In this document: piece after piece, positions 42,197 through 50,789 of the stretch
How positions within the stretch are numbered: position 1 is the stretch's first letter
How the letters are laid out: each line of letters begins with the position of its first letter
Assembly: GCA_016721085.1 (NCBI GenBank)
Contig: JADKJI010000003.1
Location: 158,577 to 222,576, forward strand
Length of the DNA: 64,000 nucleotides
Source: Chitinophagaceae bacterium
GTDB lineage: Bacteria > Bacteroidota > Bacteroidia > Chitinophagales > Chitinophagaceae
Reading direction: 5' to 3'
The notes under the pieces: model-generated
Seen by the model: only the letters and a program-made list of their open reading frames with translations
Database searches by the model: none
Told to the model about the DNA's origin: nothing
Program-made: the position numbers and the translations under genes

Positions 42197-44299
42197 TTAT
42201 GCTGGATCTATCTCAAAATTAAATAACTCTCCAATACTTAAAGTTGAATACCATTCATCGTAAATATTACATAGCCGCAGTATGATGGCTGTTAAATGAT
42301 TTTTTATCATTTCATCATTACCATCGTTAATTCTTCCTGTAATTTTACTCCAAAATTCCCAGTCGTCTTGTTTAATAAAACTTTCATTTTGTACTTTTTC
42401 AAGTCTTTCTTTTGGCGAAAGACTGTTGTTTTCACTTCTATTTTGCTCCAAAGAAAGTGCCCTGAAATTACCAATAGCTTTAGTCCAATGCCGTGTATTC
42501 TGATTAATATACCATCTGCCACTTACCCAGCTATCTGGATATATGTGATCCCAATCCCAAGGAGTATTTGTGTCCTCTAATGTCTCCATATGATTAAAAT
42601 CGCCAAAGCTATCATTGATGTATTTTCTCTGAGCAAATAATACAAACGATTTATTCCAAAATATTTTATTCATGAAATTATCCCAGATACCACGAATGGC
42701 ATTGGTAATTTCGCTTTCCTGTTCCAATTCTGGGCCAAATATTTTTTTATATTGGGTTGAAATTGGGCTTTCTAATGTAGGGTACAAATTATCCCACTTA
42801 ATGTTATCTTCTACAACCCCCTTTATCAGATAATCTCTTAAAACAATTGGTTGTATCAGAGGATACATAATAAAATCTTTCTTATACTTAAAAGGAGTAC
42901 TCAATATCTCTTTACTCCAGAAATTCACTAGGTGTATGTTTTTCCAAATTTCACGTACAAACTTTGTGTTATCACGTCCAAACCAGGCTAATGAGGTTAT
43001 AGTTCCCAAGATCGCTTTTTGACTATCTGCGCTCAAATCCATTTTGTTTAGATTTATCCATTGCAAAAGCATTAGGAATAAGTCAGGAGAATTTTTTACA
43101 ATACTCTTTACCAATACCGGAGGTATATTGAATTGATTATCTGAAAGCAGGATATTAAAAGCTTTTGAAAATATGATTGCAGATGGACTGTAATTTTCAT
43201 CTCCAATAAGTTCTCTTAAACAATTTTTAAACTTTTCATCTTGAATTCTTTTACGGAAATCGTTTACATTAATTGGAGCTGGGTATGCACCTTCATTTAA
43301 ATTTGAAAAGGCAAGCCTAGCTACTAGAGAAATAACTAGAGAAGGCGCTGCAAAATTAGCGCCTATGGTTTCAACTAATTGTTTTGCCTCTGGGAATGAT
43401 GCTTTATAAATCGAATAAATCAGTTCCTCTCCAGCGATCCTTGTCCCGGAGGAGTTCAATCGAACAAATAATGTTGGGTCTTCGCCTGTTTGTTCATCCT
43501 CGGCTTTTAAGATTTCTTTCCTCACTACAATTCCAGGAATTTCAATGTGCTTTAAATTTCGTACTGCATTAAATATTGAATTATCAAATTGTTCATTAAA
43601 TAAATAGTCGGATAATTGAGAAATGTAGTCTTCACTGTTATGCTTTGTTTGAATAAACTTAACAGGCAAATATTCCACACATAAACTGATTAAGTTTTCC
43701 TTCCATTTCTTGTCGTTATCTGAAATGGAGTTTAATAAAAAAGATAGAGGAACCGGTAAGTCGGAATCGTAAGGATAGATATTTAAGGGTGACAGTTGAA
43801 TATATCCAACTGTTTTATTGCCTGGATTATTTCGAAACATATTCAAAGCATTTCTTCTGTCAGATACGCTTAAAATGGAATTGTGATTTATTCTTTGATA
43901 TCCCCAAGGATGAGATTGTGTAACAACCCTTGTGACAAATTTATGTGTATTCGTTTTGTCTTTCGGCTTCATATCAATCCAAACAATAGGAATATTTTTT
44001 AATGACCAAAATTTACTATTTACAGAATCTGCCATTTGCCACGGATCATAATGGCCAATTGCTATTGAAGTGGCTCTCTGTTGTCCATCAAGGAGAAACA
44101 ATTTATCATCTTCACTTTTAGAAAGGAGAAAAGAGCCTATTGGAAACCCTCGTAAAAGCGAGTCCCACAAAGATTCAATCTGGTTGACTTTCCAGACAAA
44201 TCCCCTTTGTAATGCAGGAAGTTCAACGTTTGATTTCTCCTGCGCTAATTGCCACGAGGCTATATCATTTAAAGTATACGAATAGGGCTTTTCTATCAT
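42197..44299 (-). CDS. DUF262 (GmrSD/ParB-like) restriction protein
   Basis: An intact 700-residue protein. The N-terminal DUF262 region shows LPALQRGFVW, a LWDSLLRGFPIGSF segment and the LLDGQQR signature; the C-terminal third has an HNH/DUF1524-like site WDWDHIYP and NFRALSLEQNRSENNS. This is the architecture of GmrSD-type modification-dependent restriction enzymes, which hydrolyse nucleotides and cut modified DNA. It starts 4 bases inside the exonuclease gene, so the two are translated together. Which DNA modification it recognises cannot be told. Confidence 0.8.
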   Translation of the reverse strand: MIEKPYSYTLNDIASWQLAQEKSNVELPALQRGFVWKVNQIESLWDSLLRGFPIGSFLLSKSEDDKLFLLDGQQRATSIAIGHYDPWQMADSVNSKFWSLKNIPIVWIDMKPKDKTNTHKFVTRVVTQSHPWGYQRINHNSILSVSDRRNALNMFRNNPGNKTVGYIQLSPLNIYPYDSDLPVPLSFLLNSISDNDKKWKENLISLCVEYLPVKFIQTKHNSEDYISQLSDYLFNEQFDNSIFNAVRNLKHIEIPGIVVRKEILKAEDEQTGEDPTLFVRLNSSGTRIAGEELIYSIYKASFPEAKQLVETIGANFAAPSLVISLVARLAFSNLNEGAYPAPINVNDFRKRIQDEKFKNCLRELIGDENYSPSAIIFSKAFNILLSDNQFNIPPVLVKSIVKNSPDLFLMLLQWINLNKMDLSADSQKAILGTITSLAWFGRDNTKFVREIWKNIHLVNFWSKEILSTPFKYKKDFIMYPLIQPIVLRDYLIKGVVEDNIKWDNLYPTLESPISTQYKKIFGPELEQESEITNAIRGIWDNFMNKIFWNKSFVLFAQRKYINDSFGDFNHMETLEDTNTPWDWDHIYPDSWVSGRWYINQNTRHWTKAIGNFRALSLEQNRSENNSLSPKERLEKVQNESFIKQDDWEFWSKITGRINDGNDEMIKNHLTAIILRLCNIYDEWYSTLSIGELFNFEIDPA

Positions 44300-44787
44300 G
44301 CTATGATTATTGGTGTATGTAAGTGTAATTTAAAAAGTTCGGCACAGGCCAAAGCATCGCTCAAAGCTTCATGATGGTTTAGGGCAATGTTATACTCCTT
44401 ACATAATGAAGCAAGATTATTCCTGTACAGCTTGTAAGTGCAATGGCCTGTGTATTTTGGAGTCTCAATATAGTAATAATCCAGCGTTTGCCGGAGACAA
44501 GGAAAGTCAAAAGAAAAGCCATTGTGAGCCACCACCTGTTGATCCTTTATAAAGGATTCTATTTTATGCCAGATTTTGTCAAAAGTCATTGCATTTATTG
44601 TCTGGTCAGGTGTGATTCCGTGGATATCGATAAACCTATCCCAATAGAAATTATGGGGCGGTTTTACCAAAGAAGAAAACTTGTCTACAACTAATCCATT
44701 TTCTACCCTCACAAGCCCTACCTGGCAGATACTCCAGCGTTTGGCATGGGCAGTTTCAAAGTCAATTGCTGTGAAGTTAGTTATCAT
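44296..44787 (-). CDS. DEDDh 3'-5' exonuclease (DnaQ-like)
   Basis: The exonuclease sites are readable: AIDFETA (ExoI, with D and E), HNGFSFDFPCL (ExoII) and HHEALSDALACAELF (ExoIII, with the DEDDh histidine). At 163 residues it is a single domain. It overlaps both the DUF262 gene and the AAA gene, so the three probably form one transcript. It would trim DNA or RNA ends. Confidence 0.8.
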   Translation of the reverse strand: MITNFTAIDFETAHAKRWSICQVGLVRVENGLVVDKFSSLVKPPHNFYWDRFIDIHGITPDQTINAMTFDKIWHKIESFIKDQQVVAHNGFSFDFPCLRQTLDYYYIETPKYTGHCTYKLYRNNLASLCKEYNIALNHHEALSDALACAELFKLHLHTPIIIA

Positions 44788-45943
44788 AAGATTGTATGGC
44801 TTTAAAACCGATTTGGTTGGTTCTGTTCTTTTGGTTGAATTCCTTATCTCCTTGGTTATAGATTGCCGTCAGCGTCATTGGAGAATTAAAGTCAGTAGCA
44901 AAGCCTAGCTTTTTAGAAAGTAACTGTGCTTTCCGAGTTTCTAACTCTTTAAACTCATATTTCGCAATTAACCTTCCTTTTCTCATTAAGGCGCTGTCAA
45001 CCTTTGAAATATCTGTGTTGAATGAACAAATCACCTGAATATTTAAACAATCCGAAAGAAGCCCATCAGAAATATTGAGCAAGGCTGATACCGGAGAGTT
45101 GCCATCTTTCTCCCTATCTACTACAATGTTTTCTGCATCTTCAATCACAAAGATTGAGTTAGGATTGTCAATCAGGATAGAAATTAAATTAGGGTTGGTT
45201 ATTGCTCCAGCCATATTAGGTGGCAAAAAGATAACATCCTTCTTAATAGACGCTATAAGATACCTTATGTATGAACTCTTGCCTGTTCCGGGTTTACCAT
45301 GAAGCAGAACCAGTCCTTTATCATTTTTCTTCGAAAGACGTTTTATGATGGTGGCATGAATTTCTTTAAAGTCGTCATTATAATTATCCTGTATGTTTAA
45401 TTTAGGTTTAGAAATCCTCAATGATTTTGTATCAATACCAGTACTGGAATTAACTAAAAGTGAAATTTCGGGCTTGCGTTTAGCCTTTCGTTCCTTAAAT
45501 TTTTTAATCCCTGCAATAATGGATTCCACTTTCGATATATCTGTTTTCCTAAATAAAAACCTAACTACTGATTGGTTAGTGTCAAAGTCAACAATCAGGT
45601 CTTCGTATAAGATATAAAATATGTCATCATATTCAGCATTCTTGCTTCTATTGAAATAACGTTTATCAAAATATAGGTCTTTGATATCTTCCCTGTATGT
45701 TTCCAGAAACCATGCATTGGCCTTCTTACACTCAATATTTATTTCGTGAATAAAATTGGGGATAGAATTAAAATGCGCCAGGAACAAGGTAAATTCATTC
45801 AGATAGGAGCCTTTACGTTCAGCGAAAACCTCACCAATGTTCATTTTGGCAGACGTCTTATCTAATTCTGTAGTCCTTAATTGCAGTTGTTTTAAGTTTA
45901 TTACTTTTGATTCCATACTATTGATTTTATCTTGTAGAATCAA
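44777..45943 (-). CDS. BCS1-like AAA ATPase
   Basis: A 388-residue protein with Walker A HGKPGTGKSS near residue 215, Walker B SIFVIEDAENIV, and the AAA sensor/arginine finger segment SALMRKGRLIAKYEF. The C-terminus ends RTNQIGFKAI, as in BCS1-like ATPases. The N-terminal 200 residues are a non-membrane, helical region. It is upstream of and overlapping the exonuclease. A role as the motor of this group is likely but unproven. Confidence 0.8.
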   Translation of the reverse strand: MILQDKINSMESKVINLKQLQLRTTELDKTSAKMNIGEVFAERKGSYLNEFTLFLAHFNSIPNFIHEINIECKKANAWFLETYREDIKDLYFDKRYFNRSKNAEYDDIFYILYEDLIVDFDTNQSVVRFLFRKTDISKVESIIAGIKKFKERKAKRKPEISLLVNSSTGIDTKSLRISKPKLNIQDNYNDDFKEIHATIIKRLSKKNDKGLVLLHGKPGTGKSSYIRYLIASIKKDVIFLPPNMAGAITNPNLISILIDNPNSIFVIEDAENIVVDREKDGNSPVSALLNISDGLLSDCLNIQVICSFNTDISKVDSALMRKGRLIAKYEFKELETRKAQLLSKKLGFATDFNSPMTLTAIYNQGDKEFNQKNRTNQIGFKAIQSYDN

Positions 45944-46008
45944 AAGTAGGATGGAGAAACGCCAAAGTATGTCGCTGTGAAAATCTAAAAAAAAGATGAT
46001 TTAAAATT

Positions 46009-46987
46009 CTATTCTAATCTTAAAGTCTTGTTGTCTTCAACTATAATTGTAGTTGATTCTTCCATTTTAGTGCTACCAATTATCATTACATCTTCATATT
46101 GCAACGGAATGTCATCTTGAATTTTATACGAAACCCAATCAAGAAACCATCTTCGTATAATCCATCTTTGCTTTTTGGATATTGTTTATACTGAATTTTA
46201 TTATACTTTTTATTTGGCCTTAATAGCTTAATCAATGCCTTTTCAACATCTAAGGTTATTTTCTCTTTTGAAGGTAAACTGGGATTAATTAAACTTTCAA
46301 TAATATCATCCATATCACCCGTACCATCAAATATTGTTACAGATTCGCTATTGCCGATTTTAAATAGTAGTAATACTATCTCATGTGTATTAATTGATTC
46401 ATAATGGAAAGCTTCCTCCAAAGTTAGAATGTCTTGTAGCTTTTCATGTCCGGTTAATCGCTTCCATATTTCCTGATCAGTTGATTCTCCAACGTAATGA
46501 ACTTTAAAAGTGGTAAAGTCTTTATAATCTCCTTCCACCTTTGCCTCTAATACCATCCCAATAATGATGCAAAACTTGTCTGGTGTAATCCAAATTAAAA
46601 ATTCACCCTCAATAGTTTCTCTATAAAACCTAATACCTTTTATATCATTAATAGGCTGTTCATAGGAATATCTCCCTTTTTATTCCTGCCAAATTCTGTC
46701 GCCACAATTCCTCCTTCGATAGGCTCAATATTATTTTGATATATACAAAGACTGCAGGTTAACTTTTTGGTACTATTTTTTTTATGTATTTCAAAATTTA
46801 GTTCACAAGTTTCCTCATTATAAATAATATTTTCAAAAGTCAATTCCTCCCGTTGACAAATTATATATAGAGTGCTTTCGGAAAGTATTTTCTGTACTAT
46901 ATTTTCCTGCTTTAAATAATAAAATTCGTAATTACTTATTGGCGCATAAGCTAGGCTTAATGTTGAGTGTAAGCGTTTTGAATTCAT
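46009..46987 (-). CDS. Unrecognised protein (two frameshifts)
   Basis: Frames join near 46670 (one A short) and near 46140, and end at a stop at 46009. The joined protein of about 325 residues has a mixed alpha/beta look, with an acidic beta-rich C-terminus (EDVMIIGSTKMEESTTIIVED). I recognise no family. It is 26 bases downstream of the GIY-YIG-like gene. Confidence 0.45.
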
Positions 46988-47013
46988 ACTAAAATATTTA
47001 AATTAAATGCATG

Positions 47014-47658
47014 TTATATAGCTGCCAGCAATTTATGCAATACAAGAAATTCTGCCTTACTTAAAGAATCATTGTTTAGTTCATTAACCTGCCAAAGCCC
47101 ACTGGATTTAATTTTCTCTTTGCTCGAATAGTTTCCCAGCCACTTTTCGGATGGTCTGAAAAAAATTGATTTTGCTAATGTTGAAACTATTTTACTCTCC
47201 CAAAAAATCCGTTGTTCCTTAGTGGCAATTTCAAAAACGCAGAAAGATAAATTGGTTTGAATGTAATTGGTTATCTGTTTTTCTATTTGTTTTTCAAATT
47301 CAAGATCAAGAAGCTTTAAATTTCTTTCCTTTTCTTCTCTGGAAGTAATATCAAGTTCCCAAAGAGGCAGATAAGGACTATTAACTTTGTTTAATAAGCA
47401 GCGGCCAATATTTTTTCTAAAAATGCTCCTGTTCTTATTCTCTTTAACAAAATGTTGTTTTAACCTGGAAAATAATTGATTATGGCCTGTATGCGTTCCC
47501 ACTCTTACTATCCGGTCCAGATCATTATACTTTTCGCCGTTTTCGAAAATTATATAAATCCCATTTCTCGGTATAATACTTTTGTACGCTTCAAAGGGAA
47601 AATTGAACCTTCTTTGCTGGTTCAATAAAATGCATAATTCCAAAGCAATACTTTCCAT
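47014..47658 (-). CDS. GIY-YIG-like nuclease-family protein
   Basis: The segment RNGIYIIFENGEK, followed by VGTHTG, then RLKQH, resembles the GIY-YIG fold with its first strand, the glycine and an arginine. The rest is a 214-residue mixed helical protein. GIY-YIG domains cut DNA. It is 2 bases downstream of the DUF6884 gene. The fit is by eye, so a different fold is possible. Confidence 0.5.
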   Translation of the reverse strand: MESIALELCILLNQQRRFNFPFEAYKSIIPRNGIYIIFENGEKYNDLDRIVRVGTHTGHNQLFSRLKQHFVKENKNRSIFRKNIGRCLLNKVNSPYLPLWELDITSREEKERNLKLLDLEFEKQIEKQITNYIQTNLSFCVFEIATKEQRIFWESKIVSTLAKSIFFRPSEKWLGNYSSKEKIKSSGLWQVNELNNDSLSKAEFLVLHKLLAAI

Positions 47659-47660
47659 AA

Positions 47661-48101
47661 TTAATTTTCGTTTAAATATTTAACTCGCTGGCCTTGTTTT
47701 AGGCCCTCTAATGGATTGGTAAGTTTTGAGATTTTATTCAAAAGTGGTTTGATGTATTCCTGACCAGCTAGAATAATAAATTCATCGTTTAGAAGGTCAG
47801 TTTCCATTGAAAGAAGGTCGATTACTTTGTTTCCCCAGGCTACTTTTTCGACAGAAGATAATATCTTCAGTCCAGCCTTTCTTTTGTTTTTAGGAATATT
47901 ACTTAGGGTCACATTGTAAGGTTCAATAACATCGTCTAGCTTTAGTAAATGATGTAGAGCAGACAGGATGAATATCTTATCGGGCTTTTGTTTCTTAGCA
48001 TAACCTAGGCTGCTTTTGAAAAGCTGGCTAATGTATAAATCTTTCGCCATCGCTGTTTTATCTAACTTTTTAGAAACGCAGGCTATTAAAACTATTCTCA
48101 T
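47661..48101 (-). CDS. DUF6884-like protein
   Basis: The start MRIVLIACVSKKLDKTA, the middle KIFILSALHHLL and EPYNVTLSNIP, and the late IILAGQEYIKPLL fit DUF6884 proteins, which have a Cys near the start and a His in the middle. The family has a nucleoside-deaminase or glycosidase-like character that is not settled. It is next to a GIY-YIG-like gene, in the usual small-cargo style of mobile islands. Confidence 0.6.
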   Translation of the reverse strand: MRIVLIACVSKKLDKTAMAKDLYISQLFKSSLGYAKKQKPDKIFILSALHHLLKLDDVIEPYNVTLSNIPKNKRKAGLKILSSVEKVAWGNKVIDLLSMETDLLNDEFIILAGQEYIKPLLNKISKLTNPLEGLKQGQRVKYLNEN

Positions 48102-48224
48102 AATCTTGTGAAACTTTTAGAACCATTAGATTTGGGTGAGATTTCGACCAAAACTCTTTGTGATCACTTAGCATTCCTTTTCAACAAATACTTTCCTTTA
48201 AATTTATGTGATCTAGAAAATTTA

Positions 48225-48841
48225 TTAGGGAGTAAAAATATGATCAATGTTTTGTTCAATACGCCCTGTTGTTAAATCAACATCGCATATCTCACACAGA
48301 TTAATTAATTTCTTTCTACTTTTAATACCTTTTATTTCGTAGTATAATTCAGTATTTATAAATGAGGTGTTTAAGTCACCAGCAATGCATAAGTCATCTG
48401 TTAAATTCGAAATTGAAATACAGTCATCAATACAGTTTGAAAGCTCTTGCTCTGCATAAGGCTTTTTATTAAACCTTGTGCCGACTATTGTTGCATAAAT
48501 AGTCATTGAGCCAATCTCAGTATTAAAGGACTTACATATACTTGTAGTTCCATCCTTTACTGGATAAGAGTGCGAGCTATCATATTTACTATAGATTGCA
48601 ACCTAATAGCGGTTTCACCGTTTAAGTATTTTGTATAATTTATACCTTCACAAACAGTGTTTGGAGGAATTTTGTTCGTCTTATATACATACGAATAACC
48701 CTTAAGAAATAGAGAATCGACACTTTCAGTCACAATTATTATTTCAGAATTGGTTTCTAATAATGATTTCTCAATTTTATTAATATGGGTTTGACTGTTC
48801 TGCTTGTTAGCCCAATTTAAGTTTAAAGTGCATATTCTCAT
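48225..48841 (-). CDS. Endonuclease/exonuclease/phosphatase (EEP)-like protein (frameshifted)
   Basis: Two frames join near 48595 (one base short) into about 205 residues. MRICTLNLNWAN is the first EEP strand with the metal-binding asparagine, then IIIVTESVD gives the acid; LCIAGDLNTSF supplies the DxN pair and IDHIFTP the terminal DH. EEP enzymes cut DNA, RNA or phosphodiesters. Its length is on the short side for the family. It is in the same direction as the block to its left, across a 123-base gap. Confidence 0.65.
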
Positions 48842-49153
48842 TCTGGTTCATAGGCTTATACTATCAACGGTTTGCCGATAAGATTTGGTACAAGCTTAAT
48901 TTAAAGGGTTTGTGTTAACAAGATATCTAAATTTTATTAAGTAGAGGAATTTCGGAAACTCATCCAAATAATGCCTTACCAAACTTATGATTGTGGAAAA
49001 TTGAAAAGTTGATGTAATTCACAGCGGCAGTCAACATTGATGAGTTCCATTTTCAGTGCTAAAACCCCAATTTCATCACAGTCAGCCTTTTGTGGTCTTA
49101 TTGAGCCACACTAATTCTACCCAGTTAAGTCAACTTGCTGCCCAATCACTTAT
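48842..49153. other. 312-base gap without a supported gene
   Basis: AT-rich sequence between the EEP gene (minus) and the XRE gene (plus). I see no hairpin of note. It must hold the promoters of both divergent transcripts. No attachment site can be recognised by eye. Confidence 0.4.
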
Positions 49154-49387
49154 ATGATTAGGCAAAGCGACAAAAGCAACCTGAAAAGGCTGGGATTAAA
49201 CATAAAAAAACTCCGGGAGGCTAAGGGATTAAGCTTTCGGGAACTGTCGTATGCCTGTGAGATTGACCATAGCAAAATATCTAAGATTGAAAAGGGGCAA
49301 ATCAATATCACTTTTACAACCATTCTCCAATTAGCCAAAGCCCTGGAAACAACTCCATCCGAACTGCTTTTGACGGATTTTGATTAA
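49154..49387 (+). CDS. Small XRE-type regulator at the head of the tra region
   Basis: A 77-residue protein, one HTH_XRE domain: NIKKLREAKGLSFRELSYAC then DHSKISKIEKGQINIT. No effector domain. It lies 157 bases before the first tra gene on the same strand, so it may control transfer. Length is typical of this group. Confidence 0.85.
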   Translation: MIRQSDKSNLKRLGLNIKKLREAKGLSFRELSYACEIDHSKISKIEKGQINITFTTILQLAKALETTPSELLLTDFD

Positions 49388-49544
49388 TTTCTAAAACGTA
49401 GAGTCTTCATTTTCAACCTTTTTAAGGAGGTTGTCCTACCTCGTTTACCCATGATCAGACCTATTTTGGAAAAGTATTTGCAACTAATTTACTGACGACT
49501 TCTTTGAAGTGAAATTGATTTGTGAACAAGAAAAATTAAGTGTC

Positions 49545-50009
49545 ATGCTAAGTTCAATAACCTGGGGGCAGTATCTAAGCAGTATTGCTCTCCTTTTACT
49601 TTTCTATTACGGCTATGTTGCCTTCCGGTATTATAAGTGGGAAATACTTGGAGTTATCGGCATCAAAAAGATCGACGGCAATTCAGTCGTCATACCCTCA
49701 ATGGCAGAATTTAAATCCTCCATGGAGGGTGGAAGCCACGACAATTATCTCCCTAAGCCAGCAACAGATATTGATATTTCACCGCTGGTGCAATCTTTCA
49801 CAGATGAAGTAACAGCGTACATACGTGATGCTGAAAGAAACATCAGTAAAGACGAATTATTGTATTCAATTAAACTGGTAGCTATGAAATACCCAGCGCT
49901 TAAAAACACAGATTGCAGCGATGAAATGCGTCAGTTCATCGTCAGGGAAGCAAATAACAGATATCCAAATATCATGCAGCCAAATGATGCTCTGCATCTT
50001 TGGCAATGA
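49545..50009 (+). CDS. Membrane-anchored conjugation-associated protein
   Basis: A 154-residue protein. The start at 49545 (ATG) is preferred over the GTG at 49509 because it puts one membrane helix (SSIALLLLFYYGYVAF) at the N-terminus. The rest is soluble and acidic, with no motif. It is first in the tra operon and could occupy the TraD position by gene order, but I do not recognise the family. Confidence 0.55.
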   Translation: MLSSITWGQYLSSIALLLLFYYGYVAFRYYKWEILGVIGIKKIDGNSVVIPSMAEFKSSMEGGSHDNYLPKPATDIDISPLVQSFTDEVTAYIRDAERNISKDELLYSIKLVAMKYPALKNTDCSDEMRQFIVREANNRYPNIMQPNDALHLWQ

Positions 50010-50111
50010 TATGAAAAACTAATGCTTCATTGTGCGGTGTGGATGGGTTAGTAAGTGAAGATTGGCACAATGGAGCATTCTTTTAAATCTTCATAATTTA
50101 AAATAGAGCGT

Positions 50112-50444
50112 ATGAAAAGTGTGAGAGAAAAAAACAAAACCAGGCGGCGACTGCTGACTATGGGAGCAACCGGCTTAATGATGCTGGTGTCATTGTGTGC
50201 CGCAGCACAAGATGGAAATGCTGGTATTAATGAAGCCAACACCAAGGTGCGAAGCTATTTTGCTTCAGGAACTAATTTAATGTATGCGGTTGGTGCGATC
50301 GTCGGGCTAATTGGAGCGGTTAAGGTTTACCAGAAATGGAACAGTGGCGACCATGATACAGGCAAGGTTGCTGCTGCCTGGTTTGGCAGTTGCGTCTTTT
50401 TGGTAATCGTTGCAACGGTTATCCGATCATTCTTTGGCGTTTAA
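50112..50444 (+). CDS. traE: TraE-like conjugal protein (DUF4134)
   Basis: A 110-residue protein with a leader (LLTMGATGLMMLVSLCAAAQ) and two membrane helices (MYAVGAIVGLIGAVKV and FGSCVFLVIVATVI). This is the DUF4134 pattern of Bacteroidetes TraE. In VirB terms it is a VirB2-like pilin or inner membrane part. It is followed by TraF after 9 bases. Confidence 0.85.
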   Translation: MKSVREKNKTRRRLLTMGATGLMMLVSLCAAAQDGNAGINEANTKVRSYFASGTNLMYAVGAIVGLIGAVKVYQKWNSGDHDTGKVAAAWFGSCVFLVIVATVIRSFFGV

Positions 50445-50453
50445 AAATTTATT

Positions 50454-50789
50454 ATGAGCAACAGTGTCTATCAAATCAACAAGGGCATCAACAAGTCCAT
50501 CGAATTTAAAGGGCTGAAAGCACAATATATTTGGTACCTCGGCGGTGGGCTTGTTATGTTGCTCATATTCTTTGCCATCATCTATATTATTGGCCTGAAT
50601 ATTTTCTTTTGTCTGGCACTCATTGTAAGCCTGGCAACTGGCCTGTTTATGTATGTGTATAAACTGAGCCGTACTTATAGCGAACACGGTTTAATGAAGA
50701 AAGTGGCAAAGAAAGCTGTTCCGAACGTTATTAAAAGCTATTCTATTATTCTTTTCAAAAAGCAATTGCATCGTGAAAAATCTTTTTGA
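50454..50789 (+). CDS. traF: TraF-like conjugal protein (DUF4133)
   Basis: A 111-residue protein with the typical INKGINKSIEFKGLKAQYI start and two adjacent membrane helices (LGGGLVMLLIFFAIIYII and IFFCLALIVSLATGLF). DUF4133 corresponds to a VirB3-like inner membrane subunit. The stop overlaps the start of traG by 17 bases, so translation is coupled. Confidence 0.85.
   Translation: MSNSVYQINKGINKSIEFKGLKAQYIWYLGGGLVMLLIFFAIIYIIGLNIFFCLALIVSLATGLFMYVYKLSRTYSEHGLMKKVAKKAVPNVIKSYSIILFKKQLHREKSF

Noticed and set aside
48109..48290. Plus-strand GTG frame of about 55 residues with protein-like leucine-rich sequence
   Set aside because: It overlaps the end of the EEP gene on the other strand and has no second support; could be revisited with expression data.
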